In this document: positions 1-8,400 of the stretch, one piece after another
Numbering within the stretch: position 1 is the stretch's first letter
Layout of the letters: the number at the start of each line of letters is the position of its first letter
Assembly: GCF_019091455.1 (NCBI RefSeq)
Contig: NZ_JAGXJN010000002.1
Span: 62,001 to 126,000, forward strand
Length of the DNA: 64,000 bases
Direction: 5' to 3'
Origin: Chitinophaga sp. GbtcB8
GTDB taxonomy: Bacteria; Bacteroidota; Bacteroidia; Chitinophagales; Chitinophagaceae
Notes under the pieces: generated by a model
The model's database searches: none
What the model saw: only the letters and a program-made list of their open reading frames with translations
What the model was told of the DNA's origin: nothing
Made by a program: the position numbers and the translations under genes

Positions 1-2738
1 AAGAAGCTGCCGTAGAAGAAGATAAGCTGCACTTTGTAGCTAAAGAACGGGAGCTGCAGGTATTGCAGAAATCCTTTAATGAAGTACTGGCCACTGTGCG
101 CACGCGGGAAAATGATAAGAACCTGGCCAGCCAGCAGCTAACCTACCTGCGGGAACGTGAAAAGAACCTGAGTGATTTCCTGAACAATGCCGAAGGGCAG
201 CTGCAGGGATTATCAGAATCCATTGAACGTACGGAAAAGCAGGCGGAAGAAGAGCAGGAAGTATTTGATACCATGCAGGACGAGCTGGAAACCCTGCACG
301 AAATGGTAGATGAAAAGAAAGAGCTTTTCAACCAGAAAAAACAAAGCCTGGAAACCCTGCGCCGCGACCAGCAGCAATGGCAACGCCAGCAATTTGAAGC
401 AGAAAAGAAAGTAGCCGTAGCCGATACCTCCGTACAGAACCTGCAGCGCAGCATACAGCAGCTACAGGAAGAAAAGACGAACCGGCAGGGGCAGATACAA
501 CAGCTGGAAGAAGAAAAGAGCGGTCTGCAGGAAACCCTGGAAGACGGTAAAGCCAACCTGGAAGACATGGTCCGTTTCCAGGAAGAGACCAAAGGCAAGA
601 TCCTGGCCACCCAGTCTGATATTGAAGGCCTGCGGGATAAGCTGACGGATGAGAACCGTACCCTGGACTCCAAGAAGAACGAATACGACCTGTTAAAATC
701 CCTGGTGGACAGCCTGGAAGGTTACCCCGAAAGTATTAAGTTCCTGAAAAAGAATAGCGACTGGAATAATAAGGCGCCTATTCTGAGTGATATATTTTTC
801 TGTAAGGAAGATTACCGCACCTGTATAGAAAACCTGCTGGAGCCTTACCTGAACTACTATGTAGTGAACAACGCAGAAGAAGCCATACAGGCCATACGCC
901 TGCTGGACCTCAATAAAAAGGGAAAGGCCAACTTCTTTATACTGGACCAGTTTCACCACCAGGGCGGACAGCTGTTCACCCCTCCCGGCACCATACCGGC
1001 GCTTGAAGTAGTGGAAATAGACGAACGTTATAAAGGATTAGGCAATTACCTGCTGGGTAAAGTATTTGTGGCGGATGATGTAGCTGCGCTGGATTTTGGC
1101 CAGATGCCGGACCAGGATATACTGATCGTAGAAAAGAGCGGCCGTATGTACCGCGGTAAATACAGCTTTAGTGGTGGTTCTGTAGGATTGTTTGAAGGTA
1201 AGAAGCTGGGCCGCGCCAAGAACCTGGAAAAGCTGGATGCGGAGATCAAAGCGCTGGAAATAGTAGTGAGCAACCTGCGCCAGCAGCTGCAGGATAAACA
1301 CAATGAAGTATTAGGCTATAACAGCCAACTGAATGAAAATAATATTAATGCGGCCCGTGAAAAGATTAACCAGCTGAATAACCAGCTGTTTGGCCTGCAG
1401 AACCGTATTGAGAACTTCCATCACCTGATAGAATCCGGCGACAAACGCCTGGCAGAAATGCAGCAGTCGCTGGAAACCAACCAGCAAAGTATTGCCGGTG
1501 TGAAGGACGAATTGGAAGGCCTGAACGAAAGGGTGCATGCCCTGCACGACAGCATTGTAGCTGCCGACCGGGCTTCCCAGGAAGCAGAGCAACAGTACAA
1601 CCAGGCCAACGTACAGTTCAACAACCAGAACCTGCAGCATACCCGCCAGCAGAGCAAGGTGCAGGGGCTGAAACAGGAGCTGGACTTTAAACGCAAACAA
1701 TTGAGCGACCTGCATGTGCAGATCACCAATAATAAATCACAGCTGGAAGATGCAGTGGCTAACATTGCTGCAGCAGAAGATAAGCTGAGTGTTGCAGATG
1801 ACGGACTGGTAGAGCTGTTCCGCAAGAAGGAAGAAGAAGAAAAGGCCCTGAACGAAAAAGACCAGGAGTACTACAACTTCCGTAACCATCTGCAGGAGAA
1901 AGAAAGCTCCCTGCGTGCCCGCCAGCGTGCCAAAGAGCAGCTGGAACAAATGCTGAACACCATTAAGGATAAAGTGAATGAGCTGAAGCTGCAGCTGGCC
2001 TCCATGAAGGAAAGGCTGAGCGTGGAGTTTAAAGTGAACCTGGACGAGATCCTGGATGATGCACGCAGCAGCACCCTGCCCGTAGATGAGCTGCAGGGCA
2101 GCGCAGAGCGTTTGAAAAAACGCCTGGAAAATATGGGTGAGATAAACCCAACAGCCATTGAGGCTTTCCAGGAAATGAAAAAGCGTTATGAGTTCATCCT
2201 GGAACAAAAGAACGACCTGGTGGCTGCCAAGGAATCCCTGATGGCTACGATCCAGGAAGTAGAATCAACCGCCAACCAGAAGTTCCTGGATACTTTTAAT
2301 ACCGTGAAGGAAAACTTCATCCGCGTATTCAAAGCCCTGTTCACCGAAGAAGACCAGTGTGATCTGATCCTGAATGAGCCGGAGAACCTGGCCGAAACCG
2401 GTATTGAGATCATTGCCAAACCAAAAGGTAAACGCCCGGCCGCTATTACCCAGCTTTCCGGTGGTGAAAAAACCCTGACAGCAACCGCACTGCTGTTTGC
2501 CATTTACCTGATCAAACCCGCGCCATTCTGTATCCTGGATGAGGTGGATGCCCCGCTGGATGATGCCAACGTAGGAAAGTTCACCAACATGATCCGCAAG
2601 TTCTCTGATAACTCACAGTTCATTATTGTTACGCATAACAAGCAAACAATGGCGGCAGTGGATGTTATTTACGGAGTAACCATGCAGGAGCCGGGAGTAA
2701 GTAAGCTGGTGCCGGTGGATTTCAGGAGCTTGAATTAG
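1..2738 (+). CDS. smc: Chromosome segregation ATPase SMC, 3' part
   Basis: This is the C-terminal part of the SMC ATPase, the coiled-coil core of the bacterial condensin that compacts and separates the chromosome. The reading frame is open to the left window edge (frame beginning at base 3), so the N-terminal Walker A head is outside the window. What is seen, in order: a long Gln/Glu/Lys-rich coiled coil, a globular hinge encoded at roughly 720-1200, a returning coiled coil to about 2300, and the C-terminal head with the ABC signature LSGGEK (about 2454) and the Walker B/D-loop stretch ILDEVDAPLDD (about 2530). About 910 codons are present, consistent with loss of only the first quarter of a roughly 1180-residue protein. 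The TTG at 63 is not a start, because the frame continues upstream of it. It ends 67 bp before a toxin-antitoxin pair. Confidence 0.96.
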   Translation, partial: EAAVEEDKLHFVAKERELQVLQKSFNEVLATVRTRENDKNLASQQLTYLREREKNLSDFLNNAEGQLQGLSESIERTEKQAEEEQEVFDTMQDELETLHEMVDEKKELFNQKKQSLETLRRDQQQWQRQQFEAEKKVAVADTSVQNLQRSIQQLQEEKTNRQGQIQQLEEEKSGLQETLEDGKANLEDMVRFQEETKGKILATQSDIEGLRDKLTDENRTLDSKKNEYDLLKSLVDSLEGYPESIKFLKKNSDWNNKAPILSDIFFCKEDYRTCIENLLEPYLNYYVVNNAEEAIQAIRLLDLNKKGKANFFILDQFHHQGGQLFTPPGTIPALEVVEIDERYKGLGNYLLGKVFVADDVAALDFGQMPDQDILIVEKSGRMYRGKYSFSGGSVGLFEGKKLGRAKNLEKLDAEIKALEIVVSNLRQQLQDKHNEVLGYNSQLNENNINAAREKINQLNNQLFGLQNRIENFHHLIESGDKRLAEMQQSLETNQQSIAGVKDELEGLNERVHALHDSIVAADRASQEAEQQYNQANVQFNNQNLQHTRQQSKVQGLKQELDFKRKQLSDLHVQITNNKSQLEDAVANIAAAEDKLSVADDGLVELFRKKEEEEKALNEKDQEYYNFRNHLQEKESSLRARQRAKEQLEQMLNTIKDKVNELKLQLASMKERLSVEFKVNLDEILDDARSSTLPVDELQGSAERLKKRLENMGEINPTAIEAFQEMKKRYEFILEQKNDLVAAKESLMATIQEVESTANQKFLDTFNTVKENFIRVFKALFTEEDQCDLILNEPENLAETGIEIIAKPKGKRPAAITQLSGGEKTLTATALLFAIYLIKPAPFCILDEVDAPLDDANVGKFTNMIRKFSDNSQFIIVTHNKQTMAAVDVIYGVTMQEPGVSKLVPVDFRSLN

Positions 2739-2746
2739 CAAATAGT

Positions 2747-2779
2747 GGAAAAAATTCTTTTGGAATCAGGAAAAAATTC
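2747..2779 (+). promoter_or_regulatory. Direct-repeat operator candidate of the TA operon
   Basis: The 11-bp word GGAAAAAATTC occurs at 2747-2757 and again at 2769-2779, exactly 22 bp (two helical turns) apart, bracketing the -33 TTG and filling the spacer of the toxin-antitoxin promoter. Antitoxins of the Xre/DUF2384 group commonly autoregulate through their helix-turn-helix domain. That this pair is the binding site is inference. Confidence 0.45.
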
Positions 2780-2788
2780 CTATATTTG
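2760..2788 (+). promoter_or_regulatory. Promoter of the Xre/RES toxin-antitoxin operon
   Basis: Bacteroidota-type promoter: TTG at 2760-2762 (-33 element), an 18-bp spacer, and TATATTTG at 2781-2788 (-7 element, TAnnTTTG). It lies 18 bp before the antitoxin ATG. Two copies of GGAAAAAATTC, at 2747-2757 and 2769-2779, sit 22 bp apart around and inside it and may be operator sites. Confidence 0.7.
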
Positions 2789-2805
2789 GAGAGAATTAAG
2801 AGGTT

Positions 2806-3315
2806 ATGGCAAAAGCAATGAAAGCAAGCAGCGTTCTGCATACCAAAATGCCGCCTGTTGCAAGCATAAAAGAAAGTGGGGAAGGGGCTTTGCCGGCTAC
2901 TGATGTTTCCAGGATCCAGCAAGCCTTCCAGGATATTGACCTGAGAAATAACTACCAGTTAGTTACTGCTGCGCTTAGCGGCGTTTATGCTGATACCTTT
3001 ATTAAGTTTGTTGACCTGGCTAATATTTCCAGGAATGAATTGGCAGCAGCCATGAATATATCTACCAAAACCATAAAAAATAAACTGGCCGATAAAGAGC
3101 CACTAGACCCTAATCAGGGTGAGCATCTGTTAAAGATCATTTCACTTTTTGAGTTGGGAGAAAAAATATTTGGTGGCTTAGAACCCTTTAAACGCTGGTT
3201 AGAAAAACCTTTTTTCGGCAAACCACAAAAGCCGGAAGATTTCCTGAAAACTACCGGAGGCGTAGAGCTGATCATGGATGAGCTAAAACGCCTGGCATAC
3301 GGTGATGTTATTTAA
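2806..3315 (+). CDS. Xre-type antitoxin with MbcA/ParS toxin-binding domain
   Basis: The 169-residue product is the antitoxin of a type II Xre-RES toxin-antitoxin system. The middle part (about residues 60-105) reads as a helix-turn-helix (FVDLANISRNELAAAMNIS, then a TKTIKN recognition-helix segment). The C-terminal 60 residues (LFELGEKIFGG, then FKRWLEKPFF and a Gly-Gly-Val-Glu-Leu tail) match the DUF2384 MbcA/ParS/Xre toxin-binding domain. The gene directly precedes a RES-domain toxin gene with an 8-bp gap, in the usual antitoxin-first order. A promoter with two direct repeats lies just upstream, as expected for autoregulation. The assignment rests on domain pattern and gene pairing. Confidence 0.9.
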   Translation: MAKAMKASSVLHTKMPPVASIKESGEGALPATDVSRIQQAFQDIDLRNNYQLVTAALSGVYADTFIKFVDLANISRNELAAAMNISTKTIKNKLADKEPLDPNQGEHLLKIISLFELGEKIFGGLEPFKRWLEKPFFGKPQKPEDFLKTTGGVELIMDELKRLAYGDVI

Positions 3316-3323
3316 CCCGGGTA

Positions 3324-3788
3324 ATGAGAGTATTTAGAATTGCTTATAAAGAGTTCTCCAAAGATCTGAATCCTTCCAAAGCAAATGGCCGCTGGGCAGC
3401 GGCTGGTAAAGCAGTGATATATGCCGCCGGCTCTGTGGCGCTGGCTGTACTGGAAAACCTGGTCAGAAGGCAGGGAGAGGGGTTTAATGATGATTACCGC
3501 ATTATGGTCATTGATATTCCATCTTCCCTAAAAATTCAAACTATTACCGCTGCGGAATTAGCAGCAGGCTGGAATGATGTACTGGATTATTCAAAATGCC
3601 AGCCCTTGGGCAACCGCTGGTATGATGCGGCAAAGTATCCTGTATTGAAAGTGCCTTCCGCCATCATTCCCCAGGAATTTAATTATGTGCTCAACGCCAA
3701 CCACCCGGACTATAATAAAATAAAACTGGTTGAAGTAACTGGTTATATCCCCGATCCAAGGATCGAAGAAATATTAAAGGGAGCATAG
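3324..3788 (+). CDS. RES-domain toxin (NAD+ phosphorylase family)
   Basis: A 154-residue RES-family protein, the toxin partner of the preceding Xre antitoxin. Characterised members (MbcT, ParT and relatives) attack NAD+ or ADP-ribosylate, starving the cell or altering targets. The conserved residues of the family are visible: Arg23 in GRW, Tyr33 in the VIY segment, Glu44 in AVLENLV, and Ser112 in VPSAIIP, followed by the conserved Asn/His region EFNYVLNANHPDY. It starts 8 bp after the antitoxin stop, so the pair is almost certainly one transcript. The length is normal for the family and there is no disruption, so the toxin looks intact. Whether this copy degrades NAD+ or modifies a protein cannot be told from sequence. 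Confidence 0.92.
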   Translation: MRVFRIAYKEFSKDLNPSKANGRWAAAGKAVIYAAGSVALAVLENLVRRQGEGFNDDYRIMVIDIPSSLKIQTITAAELAAGWNDVLDYSKCQPLGNRWYDAAKYPVLKVPSAIIPQEFNYVLNANHPDYNKIKLVEVTGYIPDPRIEEILKGA

Positions 3789-3839
3789 ATCACCTTACCT
3801 ATATCCCGCCATTCTACCTCCCATCATTTTCCCAACCCC

Positions 3840-3847
3840 TAAATTTG
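3840..3847 (+). promoter_or_regulatory. Possible -7 promoter element of the cytochrome gene
   Basis: TAAATTTG matches the Bacteroidota -7 motif TAnnTTTG 64 bp before the ATG at 3912. No good -33 TTG is seen at the expected distance, so this is a weak call. Confidence 0.35.
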
Positions 3848-3911
3848 CATATTCCTCCAACGTACCTTATTTTAGTTTTTTGCAATCGATGTAAATAAAT
3901 AGCAGCGCGGA

Positions 3912-6215
3912 ATGAAAAACTGGTTACTCTCTTACAGCTTATTAGCCGCTGGGGCAATATGTATTATTTCTTGTCAGCCTAACACTTCAGAAAAAAAAGA
4001 CAAACACCAAACGGATTCCCTGGCCATGCGGGAAAAGTTTGCAGAATCGCCTGTGCTGGACGCCAAAACTTCGCTGGAACATATCCAGGTGGAAGAGGGC
4101 TTTAAAGTGCAGCTGGTAGCGGCGGAACCGCAAGTATCCGTACCTGTGGCCATGACCTTTGACGAAAAGGGCCGTATGTGGGTGCTGGAAATGATGGGGT
4201 ACATGCCGGACACCTCAGGCACCGGCGAAGATATGCGTAATGGTAAAGTGGTGATACTGGAAGATACTAATAAAGACGGGGTAGTGGACAGCCGTAAAGA
4301 GTTCATGGATTCACTGGTGCTGCCCCGCGCTATTTGCCTGGTGGAAAACGGGGTACTGATAGCAGAGCCACCCAAGCTGTGGTATGTTGAGAACAATGGA
4401 GACCATGCCGGAAAAAAAATACTGGTGGATGATAAGTATACAGAAGGCGGTAACGTAGAACACCAGCCCAACGGGCTTTTGCGGGCCATGGACAACTGGA
4501 TCTACAACGCAAAATCAGATAAGCGTTACCGTAAGGCCGGAAATAAATGGCTGATAGAGCACACCCATTTCCGCGGACAGTGGGGCATTACGCAGGATAA
4601 CTACGGCCGCTTGTTTTACAATAACAACTCTGAGAACTTACTGGGCGATTATTTTAGTCCCGGCCTGGGCGCCAATAACACCGCACAGCGCACAGTGGCT
4701 GGTTTTGATGAACATATTGTACCGGATAACCGGGTATATCCCATACGCCCTACACCAGGTGTGAACCGCGGTTACCAGAAGGGCGTGCTGGATGACAGCC
4801 TGCGCCTGGTGAATTTTACTGCTGCCTGCGGACCCCTGGTATACCGCGGCGGGCTGTTTGGTGAGGCTTATGATGGCAACGCCTTCGTAGCAGAACCTTC
4901 TGCCAATCTTATTAAACGTAACCTGCTGCAGGATAGCGGATATATTGTTACCGGTAAGCAGGCCTATGCCGGGAAGGAGTTCCTGGCCAGCACAGACGAG
5001 CGTTTCAGACCGGTGAGCCTGTACACCGGGCCGGATGGGGCTATGTATATACTGGATATGTACCGCGGCATTATACAGCACAAAACTTACCTTACACCTT
5101 ACCTGAAGAACGAGATCAAAAGCCGCAACCTTACCCAACCGCTGAACTGCGGCCGTATTTACCGGGTAATACCTGCCAAGGCAAATAACGTACAGCCGGT
5201 AACGTTACCTGATGATCCGGCGAAGCTGCTGGAATTGTTAGACCATCCGAATGGCTGGGTACGTGACCGTGCGCAGCAAATGATCATAGACCATCACTAT
5301 ACCACGCTGGTACCGCAGCTGCGGGCCCGCTTACAGCAGGATACCATTAAACAGGCCTGGGGCCTGCTGCATGTTATGTGGACCCTGGAAGGTTTAGGCC
5401 AGCTGCAGGTAGAAGATGTAGCGGCGGTATTAAAAAATAAGAACCCTTACCTGCGCGTGCAGGCGCTGGCTGCAATGCCGGCTGTTATTACACCACAACA
5501 GGTGAACCGGGTATTGCAGCTGATTGTTCCTTTACAGCAAAGTGTATTGCAGGCGCCTTCTGTGGCTATGCTGCTGCCTTATATAAAACGCCTGAATGCT
5601 ACGGCCGCAGGCCAGCTGCAAACACAGCTATTACATACTTATGCTAATGACCGTTATGTAGCAGATGCGCTGATCGGGAACAATGCCGGCCATGAACAGC
5701 AGCTGCTGGACCAGGTGAGCAGCTGGAATGCAGATACTACCTTATTGATACGTAAACGCCTGCAAAAGGTATTAAAGGATATTGATAACCGGCGCAAAGC
5801 CAAGCTGAATGAAGGTTTGGTGAAAGCGTACCCCCGGGGGGCCAGGATCTTTAAAACGGTTTGTCAAACCTGCCATGGAGATGACGGTAACGGCATTCAA
5901 TCCCTGGCGCCACCGTTAAATGAATCGCAATGGGTGAAGGGTGATAAGCATAAAGTAGCAGCTATTGTATTGTTTGGCCTGAGTGGTCCCGTGAACGTAA
6001 ATGGAAAAGTGTACAAAGCGCCGGAAGTAAGCGGGGAGATGCCCGGTATTGGCAGCAACGATGAATTTTCTGATAGTGATATTGCGGAAGTGATCAGCTT
6101 TATCCGTAATGCCTGGAGCAATAAAGCAGCGCCGTTAACGGAGCAGGATGTGCAGAAAGTGCGGCAGCAGTATAAGGGCCGTGAGAAAGGGTTTACAGCG
6201 GAGGAGCTGAAGTAA
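3912..6215 (+). CDS. Lipoprotein dehydrogenase with HEAT-like region and cytochrome c domain
   Basis: The 767-residue protein belongs to the PVC-type heme-binding / membrane-bound dehydrogenase family. The N-terminus is a lipoprotein signal ending at Cys21 (CIISCQ), so it should be anchored in an envelope membrane facing the periplasm. Residues of about 55-420 read as a beta-propeller of the sugar/sorbosone dehydrogenase type (for example FDEKGRMWVLEMMGYMPD and GPDGAMYILDMYRG). About 430-600 is helical and HEAT-like. The C-terminus is a class I cytochrome c with CQTCH at 651-655 and a later Met-rich stretch (GEMPGIGSNDEF) likely to hold the distal ligand. The architecture suggests oxidation of a sugar or alcohol with electron transfer to heme; the substrate is unknown. 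The next genes are a DUF192 lipoprotein and a Gfo/Idh/MocA oxidoreductase. Confidence 0.85.
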   Translation: MKNWLLSYSLLAAGAICIISCQPNTSEKKDKHQTDSLAMREKFAESPVLDAKTSLEHIQVEEGFKVQLVAAEPQVSVPVAMTFDEKGRMWVLEMMGYMPDTSGTGEDMRNGKVVILEDTNKDGVVDSRKEFMDSLVLPRAICLVENGVLIAEPPKLWYVENNGDHAGKKILVDDKYTEGGNVEHQPNGLLRAMDNWIYNAKSDKRYRKAGNKWLIEHTHFRGQWGITQDNYGRLFYNNNSENLLGDYFSPGLGANNTAQRTVAGFDEHIVPDNRVYPIRPTPGVNRGYQKGVLDDSLRLVNFTAACGPLVYRGGLFGEAYDGNAFVAEPSANLIKRNLLQDSGYIVTGKQAYAGKEFLASTDERFRPVSLYTGPDGAMYILDMYRGIIQHKTYLTPYLKNEIKSRNLTQPLNCGRIYRVIPAKANNVQPVTLPDDPAKLLELLDHPNGWVRDRAQQMIIDHHYTTLVPQLRARLQQDTIKQAWGLLHVMWTLEGLGQLQVEDVAAVLKNKNPYLRVQALAAMPAVITPQQVNRVLQLIVPLQQSVLQAPSVAMLLPYIKRLNATAAGQLQTQLLHTYANDRYVADALIGNNAGHEQQLLDQVSSWNADTTLLIRKRLQKVLKDIDNRRKAKLNEGLVKAYPRGARIFKTVCQTCHGDDGNGIQSLAPPLNESQWVKGDKHKVAAIVLFGLSGPVNVNGKVYKAPEVSGEMPGIGSNDEFSDSDIAEVISFIRNAWSNKAAPLTEQDVQKVRQQYKGREKGFTAEELK

Positions 6216-6218
6216 TGA

Positions 6219-6330
6219 ATTAAGCTGAGTGCAAAACGCTCAACGCAGAATGCTTAACGCTAATTATGTTATGTTAGTGCATTCTGCGTTGAGCGTTTTG
6301 CGTTTAGCACTCAGCATAATTCGTAATTAG
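6219..6330. repeat. Heptad-word palindrome between convergent genes (locus A)
   Basis: Long imperfect palindrome: arm 6219-6253 pairs with 6279-6321, with one extra 7-bp word (TAAACGC) in the right arm. Both arms are runs of 7-bp words; the right arm reads GCATTCT, GCGTTGA, GCGTTTT, GCGTTTA, GCACTCA, GCATAAT. The loop holds TTATGTTATG (6264-6273), shared with loci at 8324 and 46039. It begins 4 bp after the cytochrome stop and runs into the DUF192 stop codon. A bidirectional terminator role is inferred. Confidence 0.85.
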
Positions 6331-6875
6331 TTTTTGCTGAACGCAATTTTGTCTCCAAAGCCTATATGATACTTATCGCAGAAACCGGCATTCACTTCTA
6401 CTACATACTGCGCCTTTTTGAAGGAGGGCAGGCTTTCTTCTGACTGTGGGGTGGTGTATTTCTGGATGGATACGATCTCCTTTTTATCATCTACATAAAT
6501 AATATCCAGGGAAATGTAGGTATCCTTCATCCAAAAGGATTGTTCGGCAGCTTCCGTAAAAACGAATAACATGCCCTGCCCGTCTGTCATGGATCTGCGG
6601 CGCATCAGGCCCTGGGCTCTTTCATCGTCTGTTTCGGCTACCTCCATATCTATCTTGTGGAGGGTATCGTTCTTGGCCTTGCCAATAAAATACAGCTCAC
6701 CCTCTTTTTTGAACTGAGGTCCATTATCTGTGGGAGCAGCCACCGTGGATGTATCGGTGGTAGTAGTGGCGGCAGTGTTATTGGCAGTACGGTTGCCACA
6801 GCCGGCAATGTAAAGGCAAAAAGCCACGTTGAAGATCCATTTAGAAGTAGTTATCAGCATTTTTACAGGTCTCAT
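6327..6875 (-). CDS. DUF192 family lipoprotein
   Basis: From the ATG at 6875 the product has 182 residues; a second ATG at 6860 gives 177 and a tighter signal peptide (MLITTSKWIFNVAF, then a LYIAGC lipobox). An upstream TTG at 6914 would add residues lying partly in a repeat and is unlikely. A Thr/Ala-rich linker is followed by a DUF192 domain: KIDMEVAETDDERAQGLM, GMLFVF, FWMKDTYISLDIIYVD and the C-terminal VVEVNAGFCDKYHIGFGDKI. Members are small secreted or lipid-anchored proteins of unknown biochemical role. The gene is convergent with the cytochrome gene and divergent from the Gfo/Idh/MocA gene; repeat arrays fill both gaps. Confidence 0.85.
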   Translation of the reverse strand: MRPVKMLITTSKWIFNVAFCLYIAGCGNRTANNTAATTTTDTSTVAAPTDNGPQFKKEGELYFIGKAKNDTLHKIDMEVAETDDERAQGLMRRRSMTDGQGMLFVFTEAAEQSFWMKDTYISLDIIYVDDKKEIVSIQKYTTPQSEESLPSFKKAQYVVEVNAGFCDKYHIGFGDKIAFSKN

Positions 6876-6905
6876 GACCCTGAAGTTAGGAAAGTTTTTT
6901 ATTTT

Positions 6906-6987
6906 TAAGCTCAAAGCTAAAAGCGCAAAGCATAAAGCCCTGGATCCCTGCTTTTAGCTTTGTGCTTTATGCCTTCTGCTTACTAAA
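6906..6987. repeat. Heptad-word palindrome between divergent genes (locus D)
   Basis: Two arms of 7-bp words around a GGATCC centre. The left arm (6907-6938) has words starting AAGC (AAGCTCA, AAGCTAA, AAGCGCA, AAGCATA). The right arm (6950-6986) has words starting GC (GCTTTTA, GCTTTGT, GCTTTAT, GCCTTCT, GCTTACT). The arms are imperfectly complementary. It fills the space between two divergent genes, ending 12 bp before the ATG at 6999. Confidence 0.8.
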
Positions 6988-6998
6988 ATTCCACACAT

Positions 6999-8288
6999 AT
7001 GCATCGCAGATCATTCCTCAAAAACACTGCACAGGCAGGAGTTGTTTACTCCGCATTACCTCTGTTATCATCCTTACAACGTACAGCGCCCTATAAGCTG
7101 GTGCTCATTGGCTCCGGCTGGTGGGGCATGAATATTTTACGCAGCGCCCTGCAGCACGGCGGCTGTAAGCTGGCAGCCATCTGTGATGTGGATGAACGGC
7201 AGGCAAATGCTGCGCTCATGGTTATTAATACCCTTACATCGGATAAGCCTAAAACGTATAGGGATTACCGTGAGCTGCTGCATAAAGAAAAACCGGAAGT
7301 AGTGATCGTAGCTACGCCGGATCACTGGCACCCGCTTATTGCCATTGCAGCCATGCAGCAGGGGGCGCATGTGTATGTGGAAAAACCCATCTGCCATACC
7401 ATTAACGAAGGGAAGGCTATGGTTAAAGCGGCACGTCAATATAACCGGGTGGTACAGGTAGGTACGCACCGCCGGGTATCGCCACATAATATTTCCGGCA
7501 TTAACTTCCTGAAATCCGGCAAAGCCGGGAAAATAGGAATGGTACGGGCTTTTGTGCATTACGGCGGGGGAGAAGGTAAAAAAGTAGCAGATGAAAGCGT
7601 GCCGCAGGGCCTGAACTGGGATATGTGGTGCGGACCGGCGCCTTTACATCCCTACAACCCTACCATTCACCCCAAAGGTTTCCGGCAATACCTGGATTAT
7701 GCCAACGGGCAGCTGGGCGATTGGGGTATTCACTGGATGGACCAGATCCTGTGGTGGACAGAGGAAAAGTACCCGCGCAAAGTGTTTTCCTCCGCCAACC
7801 GTTTCATTAAAAAAGATAATACCGATGCACCGGATACGCAGAATGTGATCTTTGAATTTGAATCCTTTACCGCTACCTGGGAACACCGCATGTATGCTGG
7901 TAATGAAGCGGAAAAGAGTAATGTAGGCTGTTACTTTTACGGCACGGAAGGCACCTTTCATATGGGCTGGCTGGATGGCTGGACCTTTTACCCATCTGAC
8001 AAGAATAAATCTATAATTCATGAAGCGCCGGTACTGCATAAACCTGATGATCAGAACATCCCGGAGCTGTGGGCGGATTTTATGCAATCTGTTCAGCAAA
8101 ACCATTCGCCGGTATGCGATATTGCCATCGGGCAACGCTCTACCAATATGAGCCTGCTGGGTATGCTGTCTTATAAATTAGGCCGTAGTATTGAGTGGGA
8201 TGGGGAAAAGCAGCTGATTAAAAATGATGAAGAGGCGAATAAGCTGTTGCAAAGGAAGTATAGGGGAGAATGGGAGTACCCGGTGTGA
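6999..8288 (+). CDS. Gfo/Idh/MocA family oxidoreductase, exported
   Basis: The 429-residue protein starts with a twin-arginine-like leader (MHRRSFLKNTAQAGVVYSALPLL), so it is probably exported to the periplasm already folded with its cofactor. A Rossmann fold follows (KLVLIGSGWWGMNILRSAL), then AAICDVDERQ, the VIVATPDHWHPLIAIAAMQQGAHVYVEKP block with the family EKP motif, and a C-terminal GFO/IDH/MocA domain (FRQYLDYANGQLGDWGIHWMDQILWW). Relatives oxidise or reduce sugars, often at C3, with tightly bound NAD(P). It is a paralogue of the protein at 48661-49959, which sits next to a DUF1080 gene. Substrate is unknown. The stop codon runs directly into repeat locus B. Confidence 0.9.
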   Translation: MHRRSFLKNTAQAGVVYSALPLLSSLQRTAPYKLVLIGSGWWGMNILRSALQHGGCKLAAICDVDERQANAALMVINTLTSDKPKTYRDYRELLHKEKPEVVIVATPDHWHPLIAIAAMQQGAHVYVEKPICHTINEGKAMVKAARQYNRVVQVGTHRRVSPHNISGINFLKSGKAGKIGMVRAFVHYGGGEGKKVADESVPQGLNWDMWCGPAPLHPYNPTIHPKGFRQYLDYANGQLGDWGIHWMDQILWWTEEKYPRKVFSSANRFIKKDNTDAPDTQNVIFEFESFTATWEHRMYAGNEAEKSNVGCYFYGTEGTFHMGWLDGWTFYPSDKNKSIIHEAPVLHKPDDQNIPELWADFMQSVQQNHSPVCDIAIGQRSTNMSLLGMLSYKLGRSIEWDGEKQLIKNDEEANKLLQRKYRGEWEYPV

Positions 8289-8400
8289 ATGCAAAATGCC
8301 GAACGCTTAATGCTGAACGCTGATTATGTTATGTTTGGAGGTGGACATACCTCCGCTGCATTAGCGTTAAGCATTAAGCGTTTTGCGTTAAGCATTAATT
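8288..8400. repeat. Heptad-word palindrome between convergent genes (locus B)
   Basis: The left arm (8288-8333) and right arm (8356-8400) are made of 7-bp words; the right arm contains GCGTTAA, GCATTAA, GCGTTTT, GCGTTAA, GCATTAA. TTATGTTATG is at 8324-8333. A nested hairpin GGAGGT/ACCTCC (8337-8342 with 8349-8354) forms the tip. The array overlaps the Gfo/Idh/MocA stop codon on the left, and the TAA stop of mqnE lies inside it on the right. Confidence 0.88.

Noticed and set aside
143..673. Long open frame on the minus strand inside smc
   Set aside because: It is the antisense shadow of coiled-coil coding DNA (Ser/Cys/Arg-rich translation, no domain).
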